Origin: Bacillus infantis
GTDB taxonomy: Bacteria; Bacillota; Bacilli; Bacillales; Cytobacillaceae
Length of the DNA: 64,000 nucleotides
Direction: 5' to 3'
NCBI RefSeq assembly: GCF_020171945.1
Contig: NZ_JAIVAP010000022.1
Location: forward strand, 1-64,000
A program made the position numbers and the translations under genes. Below, one piece after another: positions 46,747-55,535 of this stretch (positions are counted from its first letter, which is position 1; every line of letters begins with the position of its first letter). The notes below the pieces were generated by a model. The model searched no databases, had not been told where the DNA came from, and saw nothing but the letters and a program-made list of their open reading frames with translations.

Positions 46747-47928
46747 TAAGAAGGGAATGTTTTGAGATAGAAGCAAGTACCCTATTCGCTGCTTTCTCGC
46801 TTCTAACGAAGATCAGGCTATCGTCTGCGTATCTGACGAAACGCAGTCCTCTTGCTTCTAATTCCTTATCCAGTTCGTTCAACATAATGTTACTTAAAAG
46901 TGGACTAAGGTTGCCTCCTTGACGTCCCCGTCTTTGATTGTTTGGGAGATAATTCTCATTAATTTATCGTGATGAACTGTATCAAAGAATCGCTCTAGGT
47001 CAATGTCTACTAACCATTCGTGTCCATCATTTATGTACTCCAGTGCTTGAGTAATTGCCATCTCACAGCTTCTTCCTGGTCGGAAGCCGTAGCTGTATTC
47101 ACTAAATTGCTTTTCAAATATGGGACTTAACTTTTGGCTAAGCGCTTGTTGTACCACTCGATCAACTACCGTTGGAATGCCAAGTTTGCGCATTTTCCCG
47201 TTTTCTTTTGGGATTTCTACTCGCAGTGCGGGTGCTGGCTGATACTTTCTTTTCCGAATTTGAGAACGAAGTTCATCTTTATGTTCTCTAAGATATCCCT
47301 TCAGTTCTTCTACACTTACTCCGTCTACTCCACTTGCACCTTTGTTGCGGTATACGCGCTTGTAGGCTTGGTTCATATTTTGGTTGCTTAAAATGTCTTC
47401 TAAAAGTTCCACACTCGTTTCTCCCTTTCCTTTCACGTGACGGTAAGACACTTCTCTTTTGAGTATCCTCTGAGATACGCTCATACTTTCCTCCTTAACA
47501 CATTCTGAAGTATATCTTTCCGTGCATTCATGGTGTAGAAACACTATAAATTGTTCGGCCCTTCGTGATTTCTCACTACTATGGCTTCGGCTGACTTCTC
47601 ACGATAAACCTTTTCCGACCAGCTTTCTTAATAGGGGACTCCTGAGCTGTACGTGAGATCTCCCAGGGTAAGACAACTATCTTTCCTCTTTTACTCGCCT
47701 GATTTACTTTGCAGGATTACGCACATCTTTAGGACTTTGACTTGCTTAGGAGCCTTATCCGCCGGCAAAGCCTTGATATCAGATTTCTATTCGTCGAGCC
47801 AAGATTTTGATTCACGCTTCCTTCAGCCCTTACCTCGCGATAAGTACCTTGCGCTTCTCTAGTGGTTGGTTGACGTGTACCTCCACAGTGGACTTTCACC
47901 ACCTAGATAGCTGCCATGCCTGGCACAC
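46747..47928 (-). mobile_element. Truncated group II intron downstream of a terminator
   Basis: The 5' end reads GTGTGCCAGGCATGG from 47928 and continues TAGGTGGTGAAAGTCCAC, a group II domain I signature. An RT fragment lies inside. The 3' part, with domains V and VI, is missing; sequence after about 46760 is unrelated. On the minus strand the intron starts right after a hairpin and T-rich tail (AGCTGTC...GGCAGCT-TTTCTTA), the insertion habit of class C introns. Confidence 0.8.
46760..47484 (-). pseudogene. Group II intron reverse transcriptase fragment
   Basis: Starts at ATG 47484 (GGAGGAAAGT) and reads NQAYKRVYRNKGASGVDGVS, KLGIPTVVDRVVQQALSQKL and DIDLERFFDTVHHDKLM. After IKDGDV a deletion moves the frame; the other frame resumes RQGGNLSPLLSNIMLNELDK and VRYADDSLIFV, then ends about 46747. 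Thumb, X and any nuclease domain are missing. Not functional. Confidence 0.85.
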
Positions 47929-47929
47929 T

Positions 47930-47957
47930 AAGAAAAGCTGCCTGGCTTGACAGCTAA
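47930..47957 (-). terminator. Terminator of the YnfA-like gene
   Basis: Minus strand AGCTGTC-AAGCCA-GGCAGCT followed by TTTCTTA, where the truncated group II intron begins. Confidence 0.7.
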
Positions 47958-47983
47958 TCCGGAAGATAAGAAACTGTATGAAT

Positions 47984-48310
47984 TTATTGGCGTGGGGCAA
48001 ATAATATCACAGAAACACCTATTAAACATATTCCTGCACCTGCCCAATCAAATATATCAGGTGTTTTTTTATCAATTCCCCATCCCCATAAAACAGACAA
48101 AACGATAAATACTCCACCATAGGCAGCATATACTCTTCCGAAAGAGGGAAAGGTTTGAAAGGTGGCGATAACACCGTACAGGGCTAACACTATTCCACCA
48201 GCTACTCCCCAATAATACGGCTTCCCCTCTCTTAGCCATAACCAAATTAAATATCCTCCACCAATTTCACAAACTCCTGCAAGTATAAATAAAGCAATTA
48301 CATAAATCAC
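47984..48310 (-). CDS. YnfA/UPF0060 family small membrane protein
   Basis: A 108-residue protein with four membrane helices ([20 protein letters not shown] and so on). [16 protein letters not shown] and [20 protein letters not shown] are the family signatures. It starts at GTG 48310 behind AAAGGGTGTC. Related to small multidrug-resistance-like transporters; the substrate is not known. Confidence 0.92.
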   Translation of the reverse strand: MIYVIALFILAGVCEIGGGYLIWLWLREGKPYYWGVAGGIVLALYGVIATFQTFPSFGRVYAAYGGVFIVLSVLWGWGIDKKTPDIFDWAGAGICLIGVSVILFAPRQ

Positions 48311-48364
48311 CTAACAGACACCCTTTAATACTAAGTTGATATTGTGAATATAACACATCTTGTT

Positions 48365-48415
48365 CAACAAAACTGCCCCGTTAGTCATATAAGAATAGCT
48401 GCCTGGTTTGGCAGC
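48365..48415 (-). repeat. Repeated post-gene element (hairpin + GGGGCAG box)
   Basis: Minus strand AGCTGCC-AAACCA-GGCAGCT then ATTCTTATATGACTAACG and GGGGCAGTTTTG. The same tail, TTCTTATATGACTAACGGGG, is found near 49920-49950, and a diverged one near 49510-49556. Here it works as the terminator of the 48470 gene. Confidence 0.65.
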
Positions 48416-48469
48416 TGTTCTGGAACATAAGCACCCGTTAGCTTAATAACTTTAAACATAGTACCCAAA

Positions 48470-49024
48470 TCACTTCACTTTATATCTAGTTGAAACTTTC
48501 TCACTCAAGGAATCTAACGTAGAATCAAACTTATAATGAATAATCAATTGATTCGGTTCTTCCCATTCTAATTTATATGCACTGTCCGAAAATGGCTTAT
48601 AGCCATCATCTGTATTAATACTGGTTAAATAAGTCATATATAATCTTGAATTTGAAAATTGGTATAGGCGGCCATAACCTCTTTCAATCACTATAAACTT
48701 TTCTTTAACGTCTGGAGATGAAAACCTCGTGTATTCAGCCTCTATTAGTAGATTTGGAAGGGACGGTACGATTATGAAAAATACCCCTATCGCAATTATT
48801 ATTCCTTTTATACCTCTATCATTGAACAAATAGATTAGCGATACTATTGCCATAATTATAAGCAAATTAGATAATGCCTGATGACTAATACCGTTTGGTG
48901 GTGTCCCTATTTGAACAAATACTCCATTGATTTGTAATGTTAGCAAGGCAAAAAGTAATAAAATACTTGTAATAAATGTGATAATAGCTACCTTTAAAAA
49001 TTCTTTTGTATTACTTCTTTCCAC
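48470..49024 (-). CDS. Four-span membrane protein with extracellular domain, unknown
   Basis: A 184-residue protein: membrane segments around residues 12-30, 48-66, 70-90 and possibly 45 (IITFITSILLLFALLTLQIN; LSNLLIIMAIVSLIYLF; GIIIAIGVFFIIVPSLPNLL), then a soluble domain rich in beta strands (RLYMTYLTSINTDDGYKPFS). No ribosome site stands out at 49024, so the start is uncertain. Family not recognised. Confidence 0.6.
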   Translation of the reverse strand: MERSNTKEFLKVAIITFITSILLLFALLTLQINGVFVQIGTPPNGISHQALSNLLIIMAIVSLIYLFNDRGIKGIIIAIGVFFIIVPSLPNLLIEAEYTRFSSPDVKEKFIVIERGYGRLYQFSNSRLYMTYLTSINTDDGYKPFSDSAYKLEWEEPNQLIIHYKFDSTLDSLSEKVSTRYKVK

Positions 49025-49156
49025 TCTTTATCACCACTCTTGAATAAAAATAGTAAATCCTTCTTCAATAATCTGCCCCTATAGTTCCATAAGATTTCCA
49101 TAAAAAGAGCATCAATCCTTCGTGGATCAATGCCTCTGATAGTTTGAAAACAACAA

Positions 49157-49450
49157 TTAAAGTTGAACCTTCTCAAAATGTTCAACTATTGGAAAAGGGT
49201 CATAAAAATGATGTAATTGCTGTTTCCATTGTTGATACTCATTGGATTGTCTAAATCCAACTGTATGGTCTTCTAAGGATTCCCACTGAACCAGTAGTAA
49301 ATATTTACCCTCAACTTCCATACATCGTTGAAGATCGTGAGATATGTAGCCTTTCATTGAAGAAATAATTTTGGATGCTCCACGAAATGTTTCTTCATAT
49401 TCTGCTTCCATACCTACCTTAACTTGTAGCATAACAGCTTCCAATATCAT
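49157..49450 (-). CDS. Antibiotic biosynthesis monooxygenase (ABM) family protein
   Basis: A 97-residue dimeric alpha-beta barrel protein. VKVGMEAEYEETFRGASKII, GYISHDLQRCMEVEGKYLLL and WESLEDHTVGFRQSNEYQQW are typical ABM segments. Members are cofactor-free monooxygenases or haem-degrading enzymes; substrate unknown. ATG 49450 follows AGGGGGAGAATTA. Confidence 0.88.
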   Translation of the reverse strand: MILEAVMLQVKVGMEAEYEETFRGASKIISSMKGYISHDLQRCMEVEGKYLLLVQWESLEDHTVGFRQSNEYQQWKQQLHHFYDPFPIVEHFEKVQL

Positions 49451-49661
49451 TAATTCTCCCCCTACCCTTAACAGTATAACATTACGACTTTTCCAGTTAC
49501 TTTATTAAAATTAAACTAATCTGCCCCTTTTATATAATAAGAAAGCCGCCAAAATTTACAGTGACCTTGAACATTTTTTTCGAAATGTTCATCAAGTAAA
49601 TGTATAAATAAAATTTTCAAGGTGAAAATATCCCTATCCAATTAAGGAGGGGTATTTAATT

Positions 49662-49817
49662 ATGAATAACAAAAGTGAATCTTTGTTTAGTGTTGCGATT
49701 TTGGGAGTCCTTCTAACAACAATATATACAGCAATACTTGCATCACAACTTATGGCCACTAAACACAAAGTTGATTACCTTTATTTCAGAGATAAATTTG
49801 GTGGAAATCAAAAATAA
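49662..49817 (+). CDS. Small 51-residue membrane protein
   Basis: ATG 49662 behind AAGGAGGGGTATT, one of the best ribosome sites in the window. One membrane segment (FSVAILGVLLTTIYTAILAS) and a short polar tail ending RDKFGGNQK. Paralogue of the minus-strand gene at 35139-35309. A hairpin GGACGAT/ATCGTCC with a T-rich tail follows (49827-49860). Confidence 0.7.
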   Translation: MNNKSESLFSVAILGVLLTTIYTAILASQLMATKHKVDYLYFRDKFGGNQK

Positions 49818-49826
49818 TTATTTTTG

Positions 49827-49862
49827 GACGATGTTATTTTATCGTCCTCTTTCTTTGTTTCC
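49827..49862 (+). terminator. Weak intrinsic terminator
   Basis: GGACGAT-GTTATTTT-ATCGTCC followed by TCTTTCTTTG. Confidence 0.55.
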
Positions 49863-50114
49863 AAAATTTTAAGGGAACACTTTGTGTCTACTACACATTG
49901 GTAGCATTTCTTATTCCACAATACTGCCCCGTTAGTCATATAAGAAAAGCTGCAAGCACTATAATCTGTACGAAATATCTCGGAAGGAACAGGGAGTATT
50001 CTTGCTACTGGTGCTCTTCAACAAGCCACCATTATTTTGTCCAGTTTAGGTGGTTAAGTTTCCAAGTTATTATTTGAAAAAAATTGGGGTCTGGAGGAAT
50101 TTGCACAGCATCAA

Positions 50115-50215
50115 ATAATATAAACATTTATATATATGTTAACATTTACATTAGTGTATATATTAACACAAATAGCTGCACCCCATGATACGGCTTTTTA
50201 TATGCTCCAGAAGTC
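50115..50215 (+). repeat. Dispersed centromere-like repeat with hairpin
   Basis: AAACATTTATATATATGTTA and ACATTTACATTAGTGTATAT words followed by AGCTGCACC...GGCTTTTTATATGCTCCAG, matching the repeat-hairpin pair at 30286-30375. The rest of 49863-50350 is empty apart from a GGGGCAG-type repeat at about 49920-49950. Confidence 0.7.
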
Positions 50216-50350
50216 ATCATAGTCCACATTGTAACCAGACTTTTTTAGAGCCTTTATGATTTTAGCTGAGTTTTTCATGGAAGGCTGTTGATCGTCTGTT
50301 TTAGCTGACCTGCATACAAATGAATGTAGGTAAAGAATATAGTCTGTTTA

Positions 50351-51073
50351 TTAATTCATGGATTCAATATATTTTAAAGTCCATTTAAGTTTGTTTATTA
50401 CTTTGATACCCCCTATTTCGTTGGGGTCTAATAATCTTAATTCCGCTGTTATGTATTCCTTTAAACTTTCTGCAATGCCCTCTTCTCGATACATTCCATA
50501 TAAGTAATTAACAAAATAAACATCGTCAAAATCCTTTAAAACAATTGGGTTAGTATTCCCTACAAACTGGTGAAATTCCATAAAAAACTGAGTATCTTCC
50601 ACACTTTCGTTTGCTGGGCGAATAATATTGCTCATGATTTGTGGGTCAATTACTATACGTGGGTAATTTGCCAACTCGCTCTCCAATTTATAAGCTTTTA
50701 TGAATGCTGGACCGTATGCAATTGTTCCTCTATGGTAAAGAGGCCCTGCAGATATACCGCCTCGAATCAATATTCCGCTTCTGGCCAGGATTTTTTGAAT
50801 GAAATTAATATTCATTATAAAAGTATTAAAACTAACAGTATCAATATACGGAGCACTTATTACAAGGCTATCTGAAAATTGTACCATTTCAACCGAGGAA
50901 TTCTCTTTTAATTTCTTCTCCTCATTATGCTGCACAAAATGTTGAATTCCTTCTAATGCTCCATGTAAAAGCTTTGCATATTCTGGATCCAAAACACTCT
51001 TACTAACTAATGCGCTAAATCCCAGAATGTCTAAGAACGCCACTAATCTATGTTCATAACTTCCAGTCATCAT
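50351..51073 (-). CDS. Class III nucleotide-cyclase-like protein
   Basis: A 240-residue single-domain protein; ribosome site GAGGGGAATGAT. The order of motifs resembles class III cyclases: HRLVAFLDILGFSALV (first metal-binding Asp in the D-I-x-G-F-S pattern, about residue 14), VEMVQFSDSLVISAP (second Asp), and RGGISAGPLYHRGTIAYGPA then AYKLESELA (the glycine-rich strand and N-x-x-x-R-like helix region). Purine-specifying residues are not evident. It could be an active cyclase with another base specificity, as in Pycsar PycC, or a degenerate fold. No obvious effector gene is adjacent. Confidence 0.55.
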   Translation of the reverse strand: MMTGSYEHRLVAFLDILGFSALVSKSVLDPEYAKLLHGALEGIQHFVQHNEEKKLKENSSVEMVQFSDSLVISAPYIDTVSFNTFIMNINFIQKILARSGILIRGGISAGPLYHRGTIAYGPAFIKAYKLESELANYPRIVIDPQIMSNIIRPANESVEDTQFFMEFHQFVGNTNPIVLKDFDDVYFVNYLYGMYREEGIAESLKEYITAELRLLDPNEIGGIKVINKLKWTLKYIESMN

Positions 51074-51503
51074 ATCATTCCCCTCTTATTATTCTCTTTT
51101 CATTATATATAGATTTTCATTGTGGTTTCTAATTGATTTTCTGCCCTACAGTTTTAATTGTCCGCATTCTATTTTTCCTGCCAATCTATTAATCCCCTTT
51201 TCTTCAACCTTTTCAAATACGCATGAGTAGTACTCTTGAATTTTACGAAATCACATGCGGTTGTGATATCTGCATCGAGCAGATTCTTATCAATGTTTTT
51301 AAGACCTCCTGGGCCTTCCCTTTAACATTATCCATCCAGCAGGAATAGCGCACTTGCACAGGATACACGGCAAAGCAAAGCAGCAAAGGGCAGAGATTGC
51401 TTGCTATTCGTGCATACATTGCTTTCTCCTGTCCGCTCCCTTTAGCCCTAACCCCGAAAGGGGACCTTTTATAACATACAATACTCAAGCACAAAGAGTT
51501 CTC
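51074..51503. other. Intergenic stretch with a possible startless small frame
   Basis: On the minus strand a frame reads DADITTACDFVKFKSTTHAY then LKRLKKRGLIDW, protein-like, behind AGGAGGTC, but without a standard start codon (an ATT is in position, about 51292). No other gene is convincing. Confidence 0.35.
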
Positions 51504-52064
51504 TTACTTTACAGAATCAGTGGCCCCTTTAGAAACAGGTTCCCTGTCCTTTAAATCAGCCTGGCGCTCCTGTCGAATAGTCATCGGCTTATTCTTATCC
51601 CTTTTCATTTCTTCTAAATACCGGGCTAAATAAGCATCAGTAATACGACGGGGCACATACCCTAATCGCTGCCGAATTAGATTTTCAAGAACAAACATTT
51701 TGCGTGTTATTCTTTCATAATTTACCCCTGTTTCTTCTTCTGTTTCCCGATAATCGTCTAACTCTCCGTGTTTCCGGGCCTTATAAAATATATTCATGTA
51801 GTTATATATATTAGTTCTCTCTGTGCGTGCATACTTGAGAAGACTGAGCAGTTCAAATGTTGAAAGTCTCATTAACTCCGGTGTGGTTTTCTCCAGATAA
51901 GCATCCAGCGCAAAGTCACGCACTCTGACTGAAAGGCGCTGATGATCCCGTTGCACTTGATGGTTCCCTAATATCATAATGCAAAAATCACAATAATATT
52001 TTGAACCCTGCGGCATCAACTCGCTGCCACAATACGGACATGTTATGACACTTTGTTTATCCAT
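51504..52064 (-). CDS. Zinc-ribbon protein of the ArdC-RadC region, unknown
   Basis: A 186-residue protein. Start ATG 52064 behind GCGAGGAGGTATT is preferred to the longer frame. The N-terminus has a zinc ribbon (CPYCGSELMPQGSKYYCDFC). The rest is helical and basic, including YLEKTTPELMRLSTFELLSL and GVNYERITRKMFVLENLIRQ. Similar proteins occur beside ArdC-like genes on Bacillus plasmids; a role in DNA processing during establishment is only a guess. Confidence 0.65.
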   Translation of the reverse strand: MDKQSVITCPYCGSELMPQGSKYYCDFCIMILGNHQVQRDHQRLSVRVRDFALDAYLEKTTPELMRLSTFELLSLLKYARTERTNIYNYMNIFYKARKHGELDDYRETEEETGVNYERITRKMFVLENLIRQRLGYVPRRITDAYLARYLEEMKRDKNKPMTIRQERQADLKDREPVSKGATDSVK

Positions 52065-52164
52065 GTGAATACCTCCTCGCTTCTCTTCTCCTTTTAACAG
52101 GACCGCCTTTCTTTCTGGAAAGGCGGCTTGCCTTGTGCTTGCGATATTGTAAGCTATAACTCTT

Positions 52165-53031
52165 TTATTCTTCGTCCTTTTCGTCTTCACCTAAAATGTA
52201 GTCCGATGCTTTTTGAGCTTGTGCAGCTGCTTGAACGACAAGGCGGTTATCATCCTTTAAAGAGCGAAGCCAGGAGTTGATGTAACTTGCGCTATTTTCA
52301 ATAGTGCTGTTATCAATTCCAGCTACTCCACAAAGCATTGCTGCTCCCAATTCTGCTACTAATTCTTCTTTGGAATAAACTTCATCCCCAAACGCTACAT
52401 TCGCTGTAGTTACTCCGAAACGGGCAAGCCTGCTTTTATGGCCTGTACTATGAATCATTTCATGAAATAGGGTGCTGTAAAATTCTTCAGCTTTCACAAA
52501 GTCCTTAATGGGCGGGCAGTTAATTTTATCGAGTGTTGGATAGTAGACGGCTCTTCCAGAATAAAAGGTGTAATCCGGGCAGTTTATATATCCCTTATAT
52601 ATCTCTTCAGCTTTTTCAATGGGATCGTGATCAAATGATACTTCTTTTCTTTTACTTTCCAAACCTTCTACCTGCGAATTAATTTCAAATACCCGGTAGT
52701 ATCGAAGATACGGGATTTTTTCAATTTCACCGTTTTCTTCATTCTCCTTCTCTAACCATTTCCAAAATACCACAATATTCGATTTTTCTCCCTTTTTAAC
52801 CTTGCCCCCAGCTTCCTTAATTTGCTTAAACGTGGCATATTCTCCGGCTTCTAAGAGGAAGGTATTGATTCCCCTATATGGCTTTTGAGTTTTCCAGTTA
52901 ACAGCTCCCCCATTGATCCACGGCTTACGCCAAGGAATAACACCCTCCTCCAATTGATCAATGATCTTTTCTGTAATCATTTCATATACGTTCTTTTTTC
53001 CTTCTAAGTTCTTCTCTTTTGTTTTTGGCAT
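52165..53031 (-). CDS. ArdC-like antirestriction protein with metallopeptidase domain
   Basis: A 288-residue protein from ATG 53031 (AAAAGGAGGAACAGACA). The N-terminal ArdC ssDNA-binding domain (VYEMITEKIIDQLEEGVIPW, KPYRGINTFLL) is joined to a zincin-like domain with HEMIHSTGH and a downstream YSKEELVAELGAAM. ArdC proteins protect incoming plasmid ssDNA from host restriction. The frame upstream of 53031 has no coding character and would run into the structured region. Confidence 0.88.
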   Translation of the reverse strand: MPKTKEKNLEGKKNVYEMITEKIIDQLEEGVIPWRKPWINGGAVNWKTQKPYRGINTFLLEAGEYATFKQIKEAGGKVKKGEKSNIVVFWKWLEKENEENGEIEKIPYLRYYRVFEINSQVEGLESKRKEVSFDHDPIEKAEEIYKGYINCPDYTFYSGRAVYYPTLDKINCPPIKDFVKAEEFYSTLFHEMIHSTGHKSRLARFGVTTANVAFGDEVYSKEELVAELGAAMLCGVAGIDNSTIENSASYINSWLRSLKDDNRLVVQAAAQAQKASDYILGEDEKDEE

Positions 53032-53099
53032 TGTCTGTTCCTCCTTTTGTTCTTTGCCTTCTGAAGCGTTTCCTTTCCCAAAGGGAAGGATTTTGCCCC

Positions 53100-53580
53100 T
53101 TTGACAGGAGAAACGAACAATGAGCATAGAGAAGGAGTCAAGGGAGCTCTTAGCGGAAAAGTTTTTTGTGTTGCGCAGCGTATGTAACAAAAAAGTTTTT
53201 TGCCCCTTGACTGCTTCTCTATCCGACTTAGCTTGCAGCAATTGGAGGGCGAAGCCTAGGAGGCTCCGGATGCTGTAAGGTTAGCTCGGATTGCGTTATT
53301 GTACGATTCGGAAGGCAAAGGGCAAAATCCTCATTTAATAGCAGCCGGCGGGCTGCTTTCCGCTTTGTTTTTAGGTTTTAAGGTCTTGGGTTTTTCAGGT
53401 TTTCGGCTCGTGGGGTACGGCCAGAGGCAAATGGAACAGGAACCTACGGAATGTAGGCGAAGGATGAGCCGTACAAGCCGTGGTTATCGGGCCATTTAGT
53501 AGCACAGCGACACGTACAGGCTGTTAGAAAGGGCGCTCTTCCCTTTCTTACAGCCTGTAGTGCTGCCGACCAATTCTTCT
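53100..53580 (+). ncRNA. Structured noncoding element, copy 1 of a repeated family
   Basis: No credible ORF. TTGACA at 53100-53105 could be a -35. A long-range stem TAGAGAAGGAGTCAAGGG / CCCTTGACTGCTTCTCTA (about 53128-53222) encloses a hairpin TTTTTTGTGTTGC/GTAACAAAAAA. Further hairpins include AGCAGCC/GGCTGCT (about 53339-53356) and a module (53397-53573) shared with the element at 58298-58475. Its conserved core is GGAACCTACGGAATGTAGGC and it ends with an 18-bp stem ACAGGCTGTTAGAAAGGG / CCCTTTCTTACAGCCTGT. The plus strand is favoured because the unpaired parts are A-rich. Confidence 0.6.
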
Positions 53581-54092
53581 TTTAGGAAGTTTTGAACCAA
53601 AAAGTGTTAGGAATATTTCAAATAGAGAATACTTACCTGCTTTCATAATCTTTTAACGTTTACTGGAAACCTCGCAATGAATCTATCTTTTAACAAGATG
53701 AAAATACTGCGTTTTTTTGGAATAACAACGAGTATTATTCAACAGGAAGTAGAAATACATTATATTTACATAAACATTAATGTGTATGTAAATATATACA
53801 TTAATGTTTCGAAATAGTTAAGTCTTGCCTATGGTTCATGAACTTCAAGATATAAGCTAAAAGCTGTAAACTGAAAAAGTGGACTAAGAGCGCCTTAAGA
53901 AGAAAATAGGATGCCACCCTTAAGCATGTACTGTTTCACGTTTACATTTTTACCATCCTGTATTGATATTAATATTTTTTGCACCATTAATGGTAAGGTT
54001 TCCTTTGGAAGCAAAACTCAGAGATTTTGTATGACTGGAATTCCATAAAAAAAATACGCTCCGTTTATGGAGACGTACTTATGATAATATGA
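53581..54092. other. Intergenic region with a centromere-like repeat
   Basis: Contains TTATATTTACATAAACATTA and TGTAAATATATACATTAATG (53758-53810), the same words as the parA-upstream array. No gene seen. Confidence 0.6.
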
Positions 54093-54848
54093 TTACTTTA
54101 TAAACTTACTTCTGTTTTTATAGCCTACGAATACCAACAACAGTGCTGAAGAAAATATTGCACCATAAACAACATTAGAATTACCTTTATTTTCATCAGG
54201 AGTATATGGTGTAGAATAGTCACCGCCAACCCCGGTTTGTTCGCCGAATTCGATTATTTCTTTTTGATTTGAATACTTATCATGAATGTAATTTCTAAAC
54301 TCTGGTAAACTCAACTGAGTACCCAGCATTAGAGTTGCATTTTTCGAAAACCCTTCCACTCTGCCGTTTTCAAAAATGTACCATGCATCAGCTGGCAGCT
54401 CATAAAATACTTTTCCACCATTTGATTTTTTATTGTCTAGTGCAACGGCTAAATCTTGTCCATACCCGAAAGAAGAAAGCACATAATTCCCCTTGTCATC
54501 TTTGGTTGTCCCTATCGCATTTACTGGCTTTCCATCTTGGTAAACTGCTGCAACATATTCATCTGATTTCACAAAACCTTTATCAGCAGCTAAAGCCTTC
54601 TTAGTCGTTACGAAATCATCAGACATTCTGTAGACTTGATATAACTTACCGAAACTAATTTTTTCACTTTTACTTAAATTATAGTTCATGTATTCCTCAG
54701 ATCTAACGTGATCTAGCACAATGTTCACAAAGTTACCTTCTGCAAATGATTGTGCACTTTTATCTACTTCCTCTGCACTGGCACTAGGTATTAAAAATGT
54801 TAATAAAGACAAAAGAGCTACTAAAGAAGAACAAAATAACTTTTTCAA
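54093..54848 (-). CDS. Secreted, C-terminally membrane-anchored protein
   Basis: A 251-residue protein with a signal peptide (LVALLSLLTFLIPSASAEE), a globular domain of about 190 residues, a linker, and a C-terminal membrane segment followed by positive charges (VVYGAIFSSALLLVFVGYKNRSKF), giving surface display without an LPxTG motif. It follows the secreted protease gene by 12 bases, so both are co-expressed. It might be a protease inhibitor, substrate or immunity protein. Family not recognised. Confidence 0.7.
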   Translation of the reverse strand: MKKLFCSSLVALLSLLTFLIPSASAEEVDKSAQSFAEGNFVNIVLDHVRSEEYMNYNLSKSEKISFGKLYQVYRMSDDFVTTKKALAADKGFVKSDEYVAAVYQDGKPVNAIGTTKDDKGNYVLSSFGYGQDLAVALDNKKSNGGKVFYELPADAWYIFENGRVEGFSKNATLMLGTQLSLPEFRNYIHDKYSNQKEIIEFGEQTGVGGDYSTPYTPDENKGNSNVVYGAIFSSALLLVFVGYKNRSKFIK

Positions 54849-54860
54849 AATTTCCCCTCC

Positions 54861-55436
54861 TTAATTCATTTGATATCTTGTATGAGTTAATTCCCAACTA
54901 CTATTATCTTTAAGGTAGCTCCAAGTACTAGTCCTGTATTCTGATGTTCTATCAGAGTAACTACTTGATTGCTTTGGATAAACGTATCTTACGTTACTTC
55001 CACTAGTGTCATAACCTCTTATTACTAGCATATGACCTGTAGAAGGATCGCTTTTCCATCCAATACGAGCCAACATTGGTTGATTCTTATCAATCTCATC
55101 AGTTATCGTGTACATTGGAGGAAGGCCTGTGCCTACATAACCAACGTAAACCTTTCCATGCTGTAATACTCTTGCAGTGTCAGCATAGAAACCTCCAGGT
55201 TCATTAGCTGAACAAGATGTAGTCGCTTTACCCGCCTTGTAAAGTGTACATTGTGAGTAATATGTGCCTGATAGGTATCTGATGACAATCTGTCCTGCCG
55301 TTACCCAACACCATTGCGATTTCTCCTGACTATAATTCTCAACTGACAAACTTTTCGATGCGGCCATACCTGTATTTGGAAACAACACTAAGATCATCAA
55401 TGTTATTACCAATGGAGCAAACAACTTCCTTGCCAA
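54861..55436 (-). CDS. Secreted papain-like cysteine peptidase
   Basis: A 191-residue exported protease. I set the start at TTG 55436 behind GAGGTGATAG; GTG at 55445 is part of the ribosome site. Signal peptide FAPLVITLMILVLFPNTGMA. Catalytic Gln/Cys in YSQEKSQWCWVTAG and His in STGHMLVIRGYD fit papain-like C39-2/C70 peptidases. First gene of a two-gene unit with a membrane-anchored partner. A role in mating-pair, biofilm or competitor interaction is speculative. Confidence 0.78.
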   Translation of the reverse strand: MARKLFAPLVITLMILVLFPNTGMAASKSLSVENYSQEKSQWCWVTAGQIVIRYLSGTYYSQCTLYKAGKATTSCSANEPGGFYADTARVLQHGKVYVGYVGTGLPPMYTITDEIDKNQPMLARIGWKSDPSTGHMLVIRGYDTSGSNVRYVYPKQSSSYSDRTSEYRTSTWSYLKDNSSWELTHTRYQMN

Positions 55437-55535
55437 AACTATCACCTCTTCTATGGTATTAAACTGCTACTTAATTAAAATATAAATGTATATTATTGTA
55501 AATAGAGGTTTTTTGTAGTAATTTTAGCCGGCAGA

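Noticed and set aside
48994-49185. 63-residue ORF between the ABM gene and the four-span membrane protein
   Set aside because: Overlaps the start of the 48470 gene and has no ribosome site or recognisable domain.
53032-53241. N-terminal extension of the ArdC-like ORF
   Set aside because: Lies in the structured noncoding element; a strong ribosome site precedes ATG 53031.
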